NCBI GenBank assembly: GCA_019239425.1 | Contig: JAFAZX010000045.1 | Span: 1 to 64,000, forward strand | Origin: Acidobacteriota bacterium | Lineage (GTDB): Bacteria > Acidobacteriota > Blastocatellia > Pyrinomonadales > Pyrinomonadaceae | Length of the DNA: 64,000 bases | Direction of reading: 5' to 3' | Made by a program: the position numbers and the translations under genes | Shown: in pieces, positions 47,183-56,675 of the stretch | Layout: each line of letters begins with the position of its first letter | Numbering within the stretch: position 1 is the first letter of the stretch | Notes under the pieces: model-generated | The model's input: the letters and a program-made list of their open reading frames with translations, nothing else | What the model was told of the DNA's origin: nothing | The model's database searches: none

Positions 47183-47665
47183 GTGGAGCGGAAGGTACTC
47201 GGCGTCTTTCACAACCCCTGGCGGGCGGACTACGACCCGCACCGTTCGCTCGGCGAACTCTACCGCCGCGCCGTCTGGCTCAAGGCCAACCCGCGCGACG
47301 AGGCGTACATGCGCGCCCTCTTCGAGGAGCGCTACCCGGGCGCCCTCTTCGCCACGACGGCCGGCGACGAGTGGCGGCGCGAGCTGCCCGCGGCCGACAC
47401 CGTCGTGCTGCTCTACCCCGACTCGAACGGCATCAACTTTTCACAAGTCGAAGACGAGGTGGGGCGTCATAAGAAGACCTGGGCGACCGTGCGCGTCCTC
47501 AACGGCCGGCGCAGGGACTTCGTCCTGAGCGGCCGGACGCGACGCGCTTTGCGCCGCCGCCGCTTCGTCGAGCGGACGATGCTCGGCGAGGCGCTCGCCG
47601 TCCTCATCTTCGCGGCGGCGACTCCCTTCTTCGTCGTCAGTGATCTGTTGAGGGGGCGGCGATGA
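47183..47665 (+). CDS. Small protein of unknown function in the polysaccharide operon
   Basis: 160 residues from GTG 47183, with GAGGAG upstream. N-terminal half looks like a soluble alpha/beta domain (VLGVFHNPWRADYDPHRS; DTVVLLYPDSNGINFSQVED), the middle is arginine-rich, and the C-terminus has one hydrophobic helix (MLGEALAVLIFAAATPFFVV). Its stop overlaps the start of the next methyltransferase (ATGA). No family recognised; a link to its two methyltransferase neighbours is suggested by coupling. Confidence 0.7.
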   Translation: MERKVLGVFHNPWRADYDPHRSLGELYRRAVWLKANPRDEAYMRALFEERYPGALFATTAGDEWRRELPAADTVVLLYPDSNGINFSQVEDEVGRHKKTWATVRVLNGRRRDFVLSGRTRRALRRRRFVERTMLGEALAVLIFAAATPFFVVSDLLRGRR

Positions 47666-48552
47666 GCGAGCAGTCGGAGGAAGGACAGGGCGCGGCGGCC
47701 GAGGTCGCCGAGTGGTGGGCCGAGAACCCGATGACCTACGGGGCGGCGCACGGGCAGACCGTCTACGAAGACGGCGCGTACGAGCTGGGCACGCGCGAGT
47801 TCTTCGAACGCGTCGACCGCGAGTTCTACAGTTGGAACCAGCCGCTGCACGGCGCGACGCCGTTCGACCGCCTCTTCCCCTACGAGCGCTACCGCGGCCG
47901 TCCCGTGCTCGAAGTCGGCTGCGGGATGGGGACGATGGCCTCGAACTGGGCGCGCCACGGCGCGCGCGTGACGGCCGCCGACCTGAACCGGACGGCCATC
48001 GAGATGACCCGCCGCCGCTTCGAGCTGTTCGGCCTCGAAGGGCGCGTCCGGCAGGAGGACGCGCGCACCTTATCATTCGCCGACTCGGAGTTCGACTACG
48101 CCTACTCGTTCGGCGTGCTCCACCACTCGCCCGACCTCGCGCGTTCAATCGCGGAGCTGATGCGCGTCCTGCGGCCCGGCGGCGGCTTCGGCGTCATGCT
48201 CTACAACCGCCGCTCCGTCCTCTACCGCTACAACGTCGAATACCTACAGGGCTTCCTCCACTACGAGAACCAGTTCCTCGGCCCTTTGGAGCTGGCGAGC
48301 CGTTACGGCGACGGCGACACCGCCGAGGGCAACCCGCACACCTGGCCCATCACGCGCGAGGAGGCGTTCGACCTCTTCAATCCGTACAGCCGCGACGTGA
48401 GCGTCCGCATCCTCGGCACGGAACTCGACAGCATCTTCCGCCAGATGCTCCCCTTCGTCGGCCGCCTCGTCCCGCGCTTCGTCCGCAAGTCCTGGGCACG
48501 CCGCTACGGCTGGAGCCTGTGGATCACCGGGACGAAGGACGGCGGCCTATAG
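47662..48552 (+). CDS. Class I SAM-dependent methyltransferase
   Basis: 296 residues. N-terminal VAEWWAENPMTYG, then motif I PVLEVGCGMGTMASNWARHG, AADLNRTAIEMTRRRF, FDYAYSFGVLHHSPDLARSI and GGGFGVMLYNRRSVLYRYN. Shares the SFGVLHHS/SWGVLHHT block with the methyltransferase two genes earlier, so they are related. ATG at 47662 overlaps the previous stop by four bases. Last gene of the plus-strand operon before the hairpin at 48567. Confidence 0.9.
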   Translation: MSEQSEEGQGAAAEVAEWWAENPMTYGAAHGQTVYEDGAYELGTREFFERVDREFYSWNQPLHGATPFDRLFPYERYRGRPVLEVGCGMGTMASNWARHGARVTAADLNRTAIEMTRRRFELFGLEGRVRQEDARTLSFADSEFDYAYSFGVLHHSPDLARSIAELMRVLRPGGGFGVMLYNRRSVLYRYNVEYLQGFLHYENQFLGPLELASRYGDGDTAEGNPHTWPITREEAFDLFNPYSRDVSVRILGTELDSIFRQMLPFVGRLVPRFVRKSWARRYGWSLWITGTKDGGL

Positions 48553-48566
48553 CCGAGACGAATCGA

Positions 48567-48635
48567 ACCACAGAGACACAGAGGCACAGCTTGGAGTTCG
48601 TCACTCAACAAGCTGTGCCTCTGTGTCTCTGTGGT
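48567..48635. repeat. Intergenic hairpin, CACAGAGA-family copy 5, between converging operons
   Basis: Perfect 26-base arms at 48567-48592 and 48610-48635, loop 17 bases. It separates the plus-strand operon ending at 48552 from the minus-strand operon ending at 48667; the best case in the window for a bidirectional terminator. Confidence 0.92.
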
Positions 48636-48666
48636 GAAATCCCTTCCGACCACACTCAACTGCATT

Positions 48667-49878
48667 TCACATCGTGGCAAGGTGGCGGCGGATGTCGTCG
48701 AGGCGGGCCTCCCAGCTCTCCTGGCGGATACGGTCGCTGCGGGCCTCGGTGGGGCCTGGGTCTTTGAGGGCTTCGCGCACCTCTTCGACGAAGGAGTCTT
48801 CGTCGCGCGCGATGCGGCAGAGGCCGAGGACTTCGACCTCGGGGATGGCCGTGGAGACGACGGGCAGGCCGGCCGCGAGGTACTCGCGCACCTTGAGCGG
48901 GTTGGCGTTCAAGGTCAGCTCGTTGATGCGGAAGGGCATCAGCGCCACGTCGAAGCCCTTGCAGTAGCCGGGCAGCTCCGAGTACTGCTTGCGGCCGAGC
49001 AGGTGGACGTTGGGGATTCGTTCGAGCGCGGAGGTGTCGGTCGTCGCCTTGCCCAGCATGACGACGGACGCCTCAGGGAAGGTTCGGGCGACGCGTTCGA
49101 TGACCTCAAAGTCCACCCAGTCGGCGATGAGTCCGAAGAAGCCGATGACGGGGCGCGGCAGGCGCGCGAGGTCTGCCGGCACCTCGGTCTCGGGGTCGAG
49201 CGCGCGGCGGAAGTGCGTGAAGTCGACGCCGTGGCGGACGAGGATGGTGTTCGGGTTGTAAGCGGCCTTCGACTGGTAGAGGCGGTCGGCCGAGACGATG
49301 ACGAGGTCGGAGCGGCGCAACAGCCCCTCCTCCAATTCGGCCAGAGACTGTGAGGCGACGCCGGAGAACTGCGTGTACTCGTCGACGCAGTAGTAGACGA
49401 GCATCTCCTCGCCGAGCGCTCCGGCGATGACCGCCGCCGCCGGGTTGAAGACGAAGTTGAGCGGCCGTTTGAAGTGGAGCTTGCGCATCGCGCGCCGCAC
49501 CTGCCAGCGCAGGAAGCGGCGGTTGAAGGCGCGCACGGAGGGGCTGCCGTAGGCCGGGACGGCGAGCGGATTGAGGACGAAGATGTTCGGCTCCGGCTCG
49601 CTCAAAGGCGTCGCGGCCGCGGCCAGCTTCTTGAAGGCGCGGCTCACGTCGGCCTTCGAGGCGGTCGGGGCGCGGTAGCCGATGGAGTTGACCCACAGCA
49701 CGCGGTTGTCGCGCGCGAGGATGCGCATCAGGTGAGTCTTCGAGAGGGGGTCGCCGCTCCAGTCGTGGCTGAAGCAGAGGATGTCGCGCCCGCGCAGCTC
49801 CTTCGACCAGTCCTTCAAACTCTTCCCCGTCATTGGGCCGTTCACGCCGTCTGCTGTCGTCGTTGTCGTCGTCATCAT
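48667..49878 (-). CDS. Glycosyltransferase, GT1/GT4-like
   Basis: 403 residues. N-domain: GRDILCFSHDWSGDPLSKTH, LWVNSIGYRAP; C-domain: PRPVIGFFGLIADWVDFEVI, NVHLLGRKQYSELPGYCKGF, LNANPLKVREYLAAGLPVVS with the donor-binding Glu region. Comes from the same group as family-1 transferases that begin with a hot DWSGDP stretch in exosortase loci. GGGAGG precedes the ATG pair. Final gene of the minus-strand operon; acceptor unknown. Confidence 0.88.
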   Translation of the reverse strand: MMTTTTTTADGVNGPMTGKSLKDWSKELRGRDILCFSHDWSGDPLSKTHLMRILARDNRVLWVNSIGYRAPTASKADVSRAFKKLAAAATPLSEPEPNIFVLNPLAVPAYGSPSVRAFNRRFLRWQVRRAMRKLHFKRPLNFVFNPAAAVIAGALGEEMLVYYCVDEYTQFSGVASQSLAELEEGLLRRSDLVIVSADRLYQSKAAYNPNTILVRHGVDFTHFRRALDPETEVPADLARLPRPVIGFFGLIADWVDFEVIERVARTFPEASVVMLGKATTDTSALERIPNVHLLGRKQYSELPGYCKGFDVALMPFRINELTLNANPLKVREYLAAGLPVVSTAIPEVEVLGLCRIARDEDSFVEEVREALKDPGPTEARSDRIRQESWEARLDDIRRHLATM

Positions 49879-49902
49879 TCCCGTCGTCCTCCCGCGCGCC
49901 GC

Positions 49903-51861
49903 TCAGACGACGCCCACCGGCTCGAACGGCGCGGCCTCAGGCGCCAGGGGCGCGGGCGCCTCGCCGTCGAAGAACTGGCGCTGCCACATCTCGAAGTTGA
50001 CGAGCGACCACAGGCGCTCGGCGTGGTCTTCCGTCCCCGACTCGTGGCGCGCGACCAGCTCGCGCACGAACCCGCGCTCGAAGATGCCGCGCGCCGCGGC
50101 GCGCGCGCCGAGGACGTACTCTTCGACGAGGTGGCGGAACGGCCCGCGCAGCCACGCCCCCAGGGGGACGGGGAAGCCCATCTTCGGGCGCGTCAGAATC
50201 GGCTCCGGCAGCAGGCCGCGCATGGCGCGCCGCAGGACGTACTTGGTCGTCAGGCCCCGCAGCTTCATCCGCGTCGGCATCCGCGCCGCCAGCTCCACCA
50301 GCTTGTGGTCGAGGAACGGGACGCGGCTCTCAATCGATGCCTCCATGCTCATCTGATCCTGCTTCATCAGAAGCTCGTGGAGGTATGTCTTCGTGTCGAC
50401 GTAGAGCAACTGGTCGAGGAGCGAGTCGGCGTCCGACGCGCGCAGGTAGCCGCGGACGCCCGCGTACGGGTCGAGCGCGCCGGCGCGCTCGCGCGCCTCG
50501 GGGGTGAGCAGGCGGAGCTGCGCGTCGCGGCGGAAGACGCCGAAGTTGTCGAAGTAGAGGTGCTCGATGTCGGCCGGCAGGCGGACGAAGGTTCGCGCGA
50601 GCTTCCGCCCGAGGGAGGCGGGCGCGAGGCGCGAGGCGGCGGCCACGGCCCGGCGCAGCGGCGCGGGCGCGGCGCGCTCGTAGAGCTGCCCGAGCCGTAG
50701 GTTGTAGACCGTCTTGTGATAGCGGTAGTAGCCGGCGAGCGTCTCGTCGCTGCCCTCGCCCGTGAGCACGACCTTGACGTGGCGCGCGGCGAGGCGCGAG
50801 ACGAAGTTGAGCGGGATGCTCGCCGAGTGCGCGACCGGCTCGTCCTCGTGCCAGACGAGGTGTGGCAGCGCGCCGAAGAACTCTTCGGGGCTGACGAGAA
50901 TCTCGTGGTGGTCGGTGCCGAAGCGGCCGGCGACCATGCGCGCGTATTCGAGCTCGTTGGCCTCGCGCTCGGCGAAGGCGACCGAGAACGTCTTGATCGG
51001 CTCGGCGACCATGTCGCTCATGACGGCCGCGATGGCCGAGGAGTCGATGCCGCCGGAGAGGAACATCCCCAGAGGCACGTCGGCCATCAGGCGCAGGCGC
51101 ACCGCCGTGCGGAACGTCTCGTACCACTCCTCGACGTAGTCCTCGTCGCTGCGCGCGGACTCTCCGCCCTCCTGCTCGGCGTAGCTGATGTCCCAATACT
51201 TTTCGACGCGGACGCGGCCGTCGCGCCACAGGAGCGTGTGGCCGGGCGGGAGCCTTCGGACGCCGCGGAAGAGCGTCTCCTCGCCGGAGGGCGCGCGGTT
51301 GGCGAGGTAGTCGGGCAGGGCCGCGTAGTTCACCTCGGGCGCGACGGCGCCGGCCGCGAGCAGCGCCTTGATCTCGGAGGCGAAGTAGAAGGAGCCGTCG
51401 TCCGCGTGGACGTAGTAGAGCGGCTTGACGCCGAGGCGGTCGCGGGCGACGAAGAGCTCCGAGCGGTTCCTGTCCCAGATGGCGTAGGCGAACATGCCGC
51501 GCAGCTTCTCGACGGAGCGCGCCCCGTCCTCCTCGTAGAGGTGGAGGATGGTCTCGGTGTCGCAGTGCGTGCGGTACCGGTGGCCGCGGGCTTCGAGGCC
51601 CTCGCGGTAGTCCGCGTGGTTGTAGATTTCGCCGTTGTAGACGATGCGGAGCGAGCCGTCCTCGTTCGTCATCGGCTGGTGGCCGGCGGCCACGTCGACG
51701 ATGGAGAGGCGGCGGTGGCCGAGGCCGACCTGCCCCTCGACGAAGATGCCGCTGGCGTCCGGCCCGCGGTGCGTGAGCACGTCACGCATGCGCTCGACTA
51801 CGCCCCGGTCGGCGCGGCGGCCGGAGGCCGCGGAGAAGACTATGCCGTTAATCCCACACAT
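49903..51861 (-). CDS. Asparagine-synthase-type amidotransferase, copy 2
   Basis: 652 residues. MCGINGIVFSAASGRRADRG gives Cys2; DVLTHRGPDASGIFV, RLSIVDVAAGHQPM and IVYNGEIYNHADY complete the glutaminase. Synthetase domain P-loop FLSGGIDSSAIAAVMSDMV, and VLTGEGSDETLAGYYRY. The start overlaps the end of the lyase gene by 14 bases. Same inferred role as the other two copies: amidation of a carboxylated sugar. Confidence 0.92.
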   Translation of the reverse strand: MCGINGIVFSAASGRRADRGVVERMRDVLTHRGPDASGIFVEGQVGLGHRRLSIVDVAAGHQPMTNEDGSLRIVYNGEIYNHADYREGLEARGHRYRTHCDTETILHLYEEDGARSVEKLRGMFAYAIWDRNRSELFVARDRLGVKPLYYVHADDGSFYFASEIKALLAAGAVAPEVNYAALPDYLANRAPSGEETLFRGVRRLPPGHTLLWRDGRVRVEKYWDISYAEQEGGESARSDEDYVEEWYETFRTAVRLRLMADVPLGMFLSGGIDSSAIAAVMSDMVAEPIKTFSVAFAEREANELEYARMVAGRFGTDHHEILVSPEEFFGALPHLVWHEDEPVAHSASIPLNFVSRLAARHVKVVLTGEGSDETLAGYYRYHKTVYNLRLGQLYERAAPAPLRRAVAAASRLAPASLGRKLARTFVRLPADIEHLYFDNFGVFRRDAQLRLLTPEARERAGALDPYAGVRGYLRASDADSLLDQLLYVDTKTYLHELLMKQDQMSMEASIESRVPFLDHKLVELAARMPTRMKLRGLTTKYVLRRAMRGLLPEPILTRPKMGFPVPLGAWLRGPFRHLVEEYVLGARAAARGIFERGFVRELVARHESGTEDHAERLWSLVNFEMWQRQFFDGEAPAPLAPEAAPFEPVGVV

Positions 51862-54274
51862 GATGCTTCGTCCGGACTGTGTTCAGTTCGTCAGGTGCTT
51901 CCCCGACGGCTTCGACGCGCCACGTGCCCGCTTCGCGGCGGGCGTAGACGCGCGCGGCGCGCGCCTCGGAGGAGAAGAGCGAATGCCCTTCGACGCTCAG
52001 GCGGCGGCCGTCAATAAGTATCAACTCTTCGGCCTCGTCGCTGTCGGCGGCGAGACGCACGAGGGCAAGGTCAAAGTCTGTGTCAACGGCGACCGGCCCG
52101 TCCAGCACGCCGCCGTTAAAGATTAAAAGGTCGCGGCCGCCCCGCCGCGTGATTTCGAAGGCGCGGACTCCCGCGCTGCCTATCGCGCGGACGCGCGACA
52201 CCTCCACGCCGGGGCCGCGCGGGACGAGTAGAGTGACGAACTCCTGCGGGCCTGTGCCCTCGGCCGTGTGGACGAAGACGGGGGCGGGCCGGCGCTCTGC
52301 GTAGCAGCTTGAGACCCAGCCCTCCTCGCGGCGCCAGCGGCCGCCAACTCCGAAGACGCGAACGTCGAGCCCCGCCCCGCCCTCATTCTCTTCACGCACG
52401 AACTCGACGCCGTCTTCGTCCGAGACGAGCGAAGGTGCCGTGTCCGGCGCAAAGTGGAAGTTGAGGTCGTAGCAGTGCGCGCCCGCGGCTTCGGCGCGGT
52501 CGCAGACGACCCAGTAGGAGTGCTTGACGAAGAGGACGCGGCGCTCGTGCCGGACGGGGTCGGAGAGGCGCGCGTAGCCGTCGTGTGTGCCGGCGAAGAG
52601 GTCGAAACGTCGGTGCGTGTGCCAGGCGACGGCTCGCGCTTGCGCGACGTGGCGCCAGGAGAAGGGGCCGGCGGGCACGGACGACGATTCGCCGTCGACG
52701 GTCAAAGTGTTGTGCGCGGCCGAGGAGCGGAAGTAGTCGCGCAGCTCGGCCGAGGCGGTGTAGGTGTATGTGCCGGGGTCGACGAGCAGCGTGCGGCCGC
52801 CGGCGGCCAGCTCGAAGGAGAGCACGTCGGCGTGCGCGTGGCCGCAGTTGAGCGTGCCGTGCGGGCCGCAGTCGAGGAACATGTAGTCGGAGTTCCGCCG
52901 CCATCCGTCGCGCATGACGTAGTAGCCGCCGTCCCGGAAGGCGCGCGAGGTTTCGGCGGGCGGCGCTGCCTCTAACTCGTCGAAGGCGAGCAGGCCCTCG
53001 GGGCCGAGCAGCCAGAGCGTCTCGGGTGCCGCCGCGCCGGCCACGAACTTGTAGTCGCCGCGTCCCAGCAGCGCCGCGCCGTTCGAGAGCGCGGGGCGGA
53101 AGTCTGCGGCGGGCCGCTCGTCGAACTTGAGGAGCTTGCCCCCGTCGTCGTCGCCGAAGAGCGGCGTCGTCCCGTCGGGCTTCGTGACGTGCATGAGGTG
53201 TTCGAGGAGCGCGTTGAGTGCGCGCCGCAGCTTGTCGAAGCCGCCGCCACCGTTGGCCGCGGCGAGCGCGTAGAGGTGCGTGCAGAAGTCGGCCGTGTAG
53301 CGGTGGTAGTAGCTCGACTGCTCGAAGTAGACGCCGTCGGGGCGGACGTGTCGGTCGAGTTCGGCGAGGAGGATGCGCTCGCCCGTCTCGCGCCAGCGCG
53401 GTGCGCGCGCGAAGCGCGGGAGGAGCAGGCCGAGGTAGTAGAGGCCGAGCGCCTCGCCCGTGAGGTGCGTGTTCGGGCTGGAGTAAGTCGAGAGGTACGT
53501 CTCGACGTGGCGCGCGTGGAGGTAGAGGAGCTTGAGCGCGAGCAGGTAGAACTCTGGCGTGAGGCGCGGCGAGTCGCGGAAGAGTTCGAGCGCCCAGAGC
53601 CAGGAGATAGAGCGGAAGGCGAGTTCGAGCGAGCTGAGCCAGTTGGGGCCGAGCTTCGGAGGGTTGGCTTCGGCCCACGCGGTCAGTTGTTCGACGAAGG
53701 CTTCCGCGTAACGCTCGTCGCCGGTCGCGCGGTAGGCGCGGCCGAGGGTGACGAAGTGTTGATGCCGGTTCAGCTCCCAGACGAGCTTCTTGTCGCCGGC
53801 CGCGCCGGGCGCGACCTCCTCGATGGTGCTCCAGTGCGCGAGCGGCTCGCGCCGCCCGGAGACGGGGTTGAGGAGCCAGTCCACGGGGCGGCCGAAGTCG
53901 AGGCCGCGGTGGCCGAGCAGGTCGAGACGCCCTTCCGCCGCCGCGTCGGCGCGCGCGATGAGTTGGGATTCCTCTTCGGGCCAACGGCGGCGGAACTCCG
54001 CGGTCGTCGCCTCGAGGTCTTTGAAGGAGGCGAAGAAGTGCGGCGCGTTGCGCGCGCGGAACTCCGCGAGGAGCGCGGACGCATCAAGCGTCTCCCCTTC
54101 CCCGTCGAGGAGGCGGAAGAACTCCGCGTCGCCGGGCAGGCGCGCGAGGGCCGACCAGCCGCGGCGCTCGGCCAGCGCGGCGGCCTTCTGCGCGCCGCGC
54201 TCGCGCAGCTCGCCGAGGCCGCGCCCCTTCAACTTCCTGATCGTCTCGATAGTCCGGCTCATCTCTCGACGCAA
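51848..54274 (-). CDS. Heparinase II/III-like polysaccharide lyase
   Basis: 808 residues. Alpha/alpha toroid N-half (WELNRHQHFVTLGRAYRATG, YSSPNTHLTGEALGLYYLG, YFEQSSYYHRYTADFCTHLY with the catalytic-type Tyr/His) and a beta-sheet C-half with the metal/His motif LNCGHAHADVLSFELAAGGR followed by LLVDPGTYTYTAS. This is the pattern of alginate/heparinase II-III families. No signal peptide is obvious, so the location is uncertain. Start TTG 54274 fits the GGAG four bases upstream and the overlap with the previous stop; ATG 54262 is an alternative. It may trim or edit the polysaccharide made by this operon. Confidence 0.9.
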   Translation of the reverse strand: MRREMSRTIETIRKLKGRGLGELRERGAQKAAALAERRGWSALARLPGDAEFFRLLDGEGETLDASALLAEFRARNAPHFFASFKDLEATTAEFRRRWPEEESQLIARADAAAEGRLDLLGHRGLDFGRPVDWLLNPVSGRREPLAHWSTIEEVAPGAAGDKKLVWELNRHQHFVTLGRAYRATGDERYAEAFVEQLTAWAEANPPKLGPNWLSSLELAFRSISWLWALELFRDSPRLTPEFYLLALKLLYLHARHVETYLSTYSSPNTHLTGEALGLYYLGLLLPRFARAPRWRETGERILLAELDRHVRPDGVYFEQSSYYHRYTADFCTHLYALAAANGGGGFDKLRRALNALLEHLMHVTKPDGTTPLFGDDDGGKLLKFDERPAADFRPALSNGAALLGRGDYKFVAGAAAPETLWLLGPEGLLAFDELEAAPPAETSRAFRDGGYYVMRDGWRRNSDYMFLDCGPHGTLNCGHAHADVLSFELAAGGRTLLVDPGTYTYTASAELRDYFRSSAAHNTLTVDGESSSVPAGPFSWRHVAQARAVAWHTHRRFDLFAGTHDGYARLSDPVRHERRVLFVKHSYWVVCDRAEAAGAHCYDLNFHFAPDTAPSLVSDEDGVEFVREENEGGAGLDVRVFGVGGRWRREEGWVSSCYAERRPAPVFVHTAEGTGPQEFVTLLVPRGPGVEVSRVRAIGSAGVRAFEITRRGGRDLLIFNGGVLDGPVAVDTDFDLALVRLAADSDEAEELILIDGRRLSVEGHSLFSSEARAARVYARREAGTWRVEAVGEAPDELNTVRTKHHVWD

Positions 54275-54275
54275 C

Positions 54276-55427
54276 TCACTCCGCGCTCAACGCGCGCCGG
54301 CTCGGCTCGCTCCCGACGCGCGCCCGCGCCACCTCATGGTACAGCCTCAGCCACTCGCCCTGCACCAGCGACCAGCTGAACCGGCGGCAGTGCTCGCGCC
54401 CGTTGCGCGCGATTGCTCTAACCAGTTCCGGGTCTTCGAGCAGGCGCAGCGCGGCGGCGGCCATCGCCTCGTGGTCGTTGAGCCCGACCATCAGGCACGT
54501 CTCCTCGTGGGTCACAATGTAGGGGATGCCGCCCGCGTCGGTCGTCACCACGGGCAGGCCGCAGGCCAGACACTCGACGATGGAGCCGGGCATGTTGTCG
54601 AGGTTGGTGGCCGTCAGGTAGACGTCCGCCGCGTCGTACACGTCCGGCATCCGCTCGAAGGGGACGGCCCCGACGAACTCCGTGTTGCGCAGTCCGAGCG
54701 TGCGTGCCAGCTCCTCCAGCTCCGGCCGCTGCCAGCCGTCGGCCGCGACCTTGAGGCTGGCTTCCGGGTAGCGCTGCTGGATGAGCGCGAAGGCCCGCAG
54801 CACGCAGCCGACGTTGTAGAGCGGTTCGAGCAGACGGCTGGTGAGGAAGACGGGGCGCAGGGGCGCTCGCTCGCGGAAGCGGAAGTGGTCGAGCTCGATG
54901 ATGTTGTGGATGGCACGCGCGCGCAGACCGAAGCGCGCGAAGACATCCACGAGGTAGCCCGAGGGGACGGCGAAGGCGTCCGCGAGCCGCATCGTCGGCA
55001 GCGCCGTGCGCCAGTTGCGCAGGTGGTCTTCGGCCTCGCCGCTGTGGTAGTTGAGGATGGTCTTCTTCCCGTAGAGCTTCCCGACGAGGAGCGCGGGCGC
55101 GGCCGAAAGTAGATAAGAGTAGTAGGACGCCGAGTAGACGTGCAGCACGTCACAGCGCGGGGCCGCGAGGAGGAGCTTCGCCCAGTAGAGGAGCGTCGTC
55201 AGGACGGTGCGGACGTACTTGACCTCCTGCAGGCGGCCGAGCGGCCCCGGCAGGCGCGGGTTGACCGGGAGGAACGTGACCTCGACCGACGACTCTTCGC
55301 GCAGGCGCTCGCGCAGCATCGCCGACTGCCGCGACTGCCCGCCGAGCATGTCGAGGGACGGCGCCGTCATCAACACGCGCACCGGCCGCGCGCCGCCCGC
55401 CCCGTTCACTTCAGACTTCTCTCCCAC
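54276..55427 (-). CDS. Glycosyltransferase family 4
   Basis: 383 residues. RVLMTAPSLDMLGGQSRQSA near the N-terminus, DVLHVYSASYYSYLLSAAPA, GKKTILNYHSGEAEDHLRN, then the C-domain PVFLTSRLLEPLYNVGCVLR and the E-x7-E site MPGSIVECLACGLPVVTTDA. GTG start at 55427. Adjoins the lyase gene with a one-base gap. Sugar unknown. Confidence 0.9.
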   Translation of the reverse strand: MGEKSEVNGAGGARPVRVLMTAPSLDMLGGQSRQSAMLRERLREESSVEVTFLPVNPRLPGPLGRLQEVKYVRTVLTTLLYWAKLLLAAPRCDVLHVYSASYYSYLLSAAPALLVGKLYGKKTILNYHSGEAEDHLRNWRTALPTMRLADAFAVPSGYLVDVFARFGLRARAIHNIIELDHFRFRERAPLRPVFLTSRLLEPLYNVGCVLRAFALIQQRYPEASLKVAADGWQRPELEELARTLGLRNTEFVGAVPFERMPDVYDAADVYLTATNLDNMPGSIVECLACGLPVVTTDAGGIPYIVTHEETCLMVGLNDHEAMAAAALRLLEDPELVRAIARNGREHCRRFSWSLVQGEWLRLYHEVARARVGSEPSRRALSAE

Positions 55428-55463
55428 TCCCCTTCACTCCTCCTTGTACGCGGACGGGCGCCC

Positions 55464-56651
55464 TCACGCGCCGCCGCTGTAAGCCTTCTCGTCCGCGCTC
55501 CCGCTCGGCGCGCGCGCCCCTTCGAGCAGCTGCTCGTAGAGCGCATACGTCCGCGCGAGCTGCGCCTCGCACGAAAAGTTTTCCAGCACGCGGCGGCGGC
55601 CGGCCTCGCCCATCGCCCTCGCCATCGCGGGCCGTTCGAGCAGGCCTACGACGTACGCGGCCAACGATAGGTCGTCGCCGGGCGGGACGACGAAGCCCGT
55701 CTCGCCTTGAACGATTGCCTCGCGCGCGCCGCCCACGTCGGTCGCCACCACGGGGCGGCCCGCGGCCATGTACTCCAGAATCGAGTTCGAAAAACCCTCG
55801 GCCCGCGAGCTGAGCACGCACACGTCCGAGGCGTAGAGCAGGCCGGCCACGTCCTTGCAGCGGCCCGTGAAGAACGTCTGCTTTGCGACGCCGAGTTCCT
55901 CGGCCAGAGCCTTCATCGGCGCGACCAGTTCCCCCTCGCCGGCGAGGGCGAAGGCCGCCTCGGGCACGGCCCTGACGACCCGCGCGGCGGCGCGCAGAAA
56001 CGTCGGGTGGTCTTTGACCGCGTGGCGGAGGTTGGCGACGATGGTCACCAGGGGCTTCTCTTCGGGAAGGCCGAACGAGGCCCGCGCCTCGGCGCGCGTG
56101 CGGCCGGCGGGCGGCGTGAGGCGCGCGACGTCGAGGCCGTTGTAGATGGTGACGACCTTGGCGCGCGGCACGCCCTCGGCCGAGAGCTGCGCGGCGACGG
56201 CCTCGGCGTTGGCGACGACGCGGTGCGCGAGCCGGTAGGCCGCGCGCTCGACCTTCTTCTGCGCGGCGGAGCGCATGCCCTCGGTCTCGCGCCGCGCGGC
56301 GACGCGGGCCGGCACGCGCGCTAAGGCCGCGCCGGCCATCCCGAAGACGTTCGTGTAGAAGTCGTGCGTCTGCACGACCTCGATCTCGCGCTCGCGCAGG
56401 CGGCGGGCGAAGCGCCACAGTTGTTTGACGAAGTTGAGGTCGTAGAAGCTCGTCAGGCGGTACTCTTCGATCTCGCCGAAGCCGGCGCGCTCGGCCTCTT
56501 CGAGCAGCGCGCCGCGGCGTTCGAGGCAGGCCACGTCCACGCGGCAGCGCCCGCCCTCGCGCATCAGGCGCGCGAGCTGCAACGCCTGGCGCTCGGAGCC
56601 GCCCTGGTGGAAGCTCCCCGTGAGATGTAAGACCCTCGGCCTCAACGCCAC
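55464..56651 (-). CDS. Glycosyltransferase family 4
   Basis: 395 residues. VLHLTGSFHQGGSERQALQL (donor-domain opening GGSExQ), VVQTHDFYTNVFGMAGAALA, and the C-domain LVTIVANLRHAVKDHPTFLR, FTGRCKDVAGLLYASDVCVL and EGFSNSILEYMAAGRPVVAT with the E-x7-E pair. GTG start at 56651 with only weak ribosome-binding sequence. The second GT4 of this operon. Confidence 0.91.
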   Translation of the reverse strand: MALRPRVLHLTGSFHQGGSERQALQLARLMREGGRCRVDVACLERRGALLEEAERAGFGEIEEYRLTSFYDLNFVKQLWRFARRLREREIEVVQTHDFYTNVFGMAGAALARVPARVAARRETEGMRSAAQKKVERAAYRLAHRVVANAEAVAAQLSAEGVPRAKVVTIYNGLDVARLTPPAGRTRAEARASFGLPEEKPLVTIVANLRHAVKDHPTFLRAAARVVRAVPEAAFALAGEGELVAPMKALAEELGVAKQTFFTGRCKDVAGLLYASDVCVLSSRAEGFSNSILEYMAAGRPVVATDVGGAREAIVQGETGFVVPPGDDLSLAAYVVGLLERPAMARAMGEAGRRRVLENFSCEAQLARTYALYEQLLEGARAPSGSADEKAYSGGA

Positions 56652-56675
56652 ACCGCCTGCCTTTCGACTTTCAGT

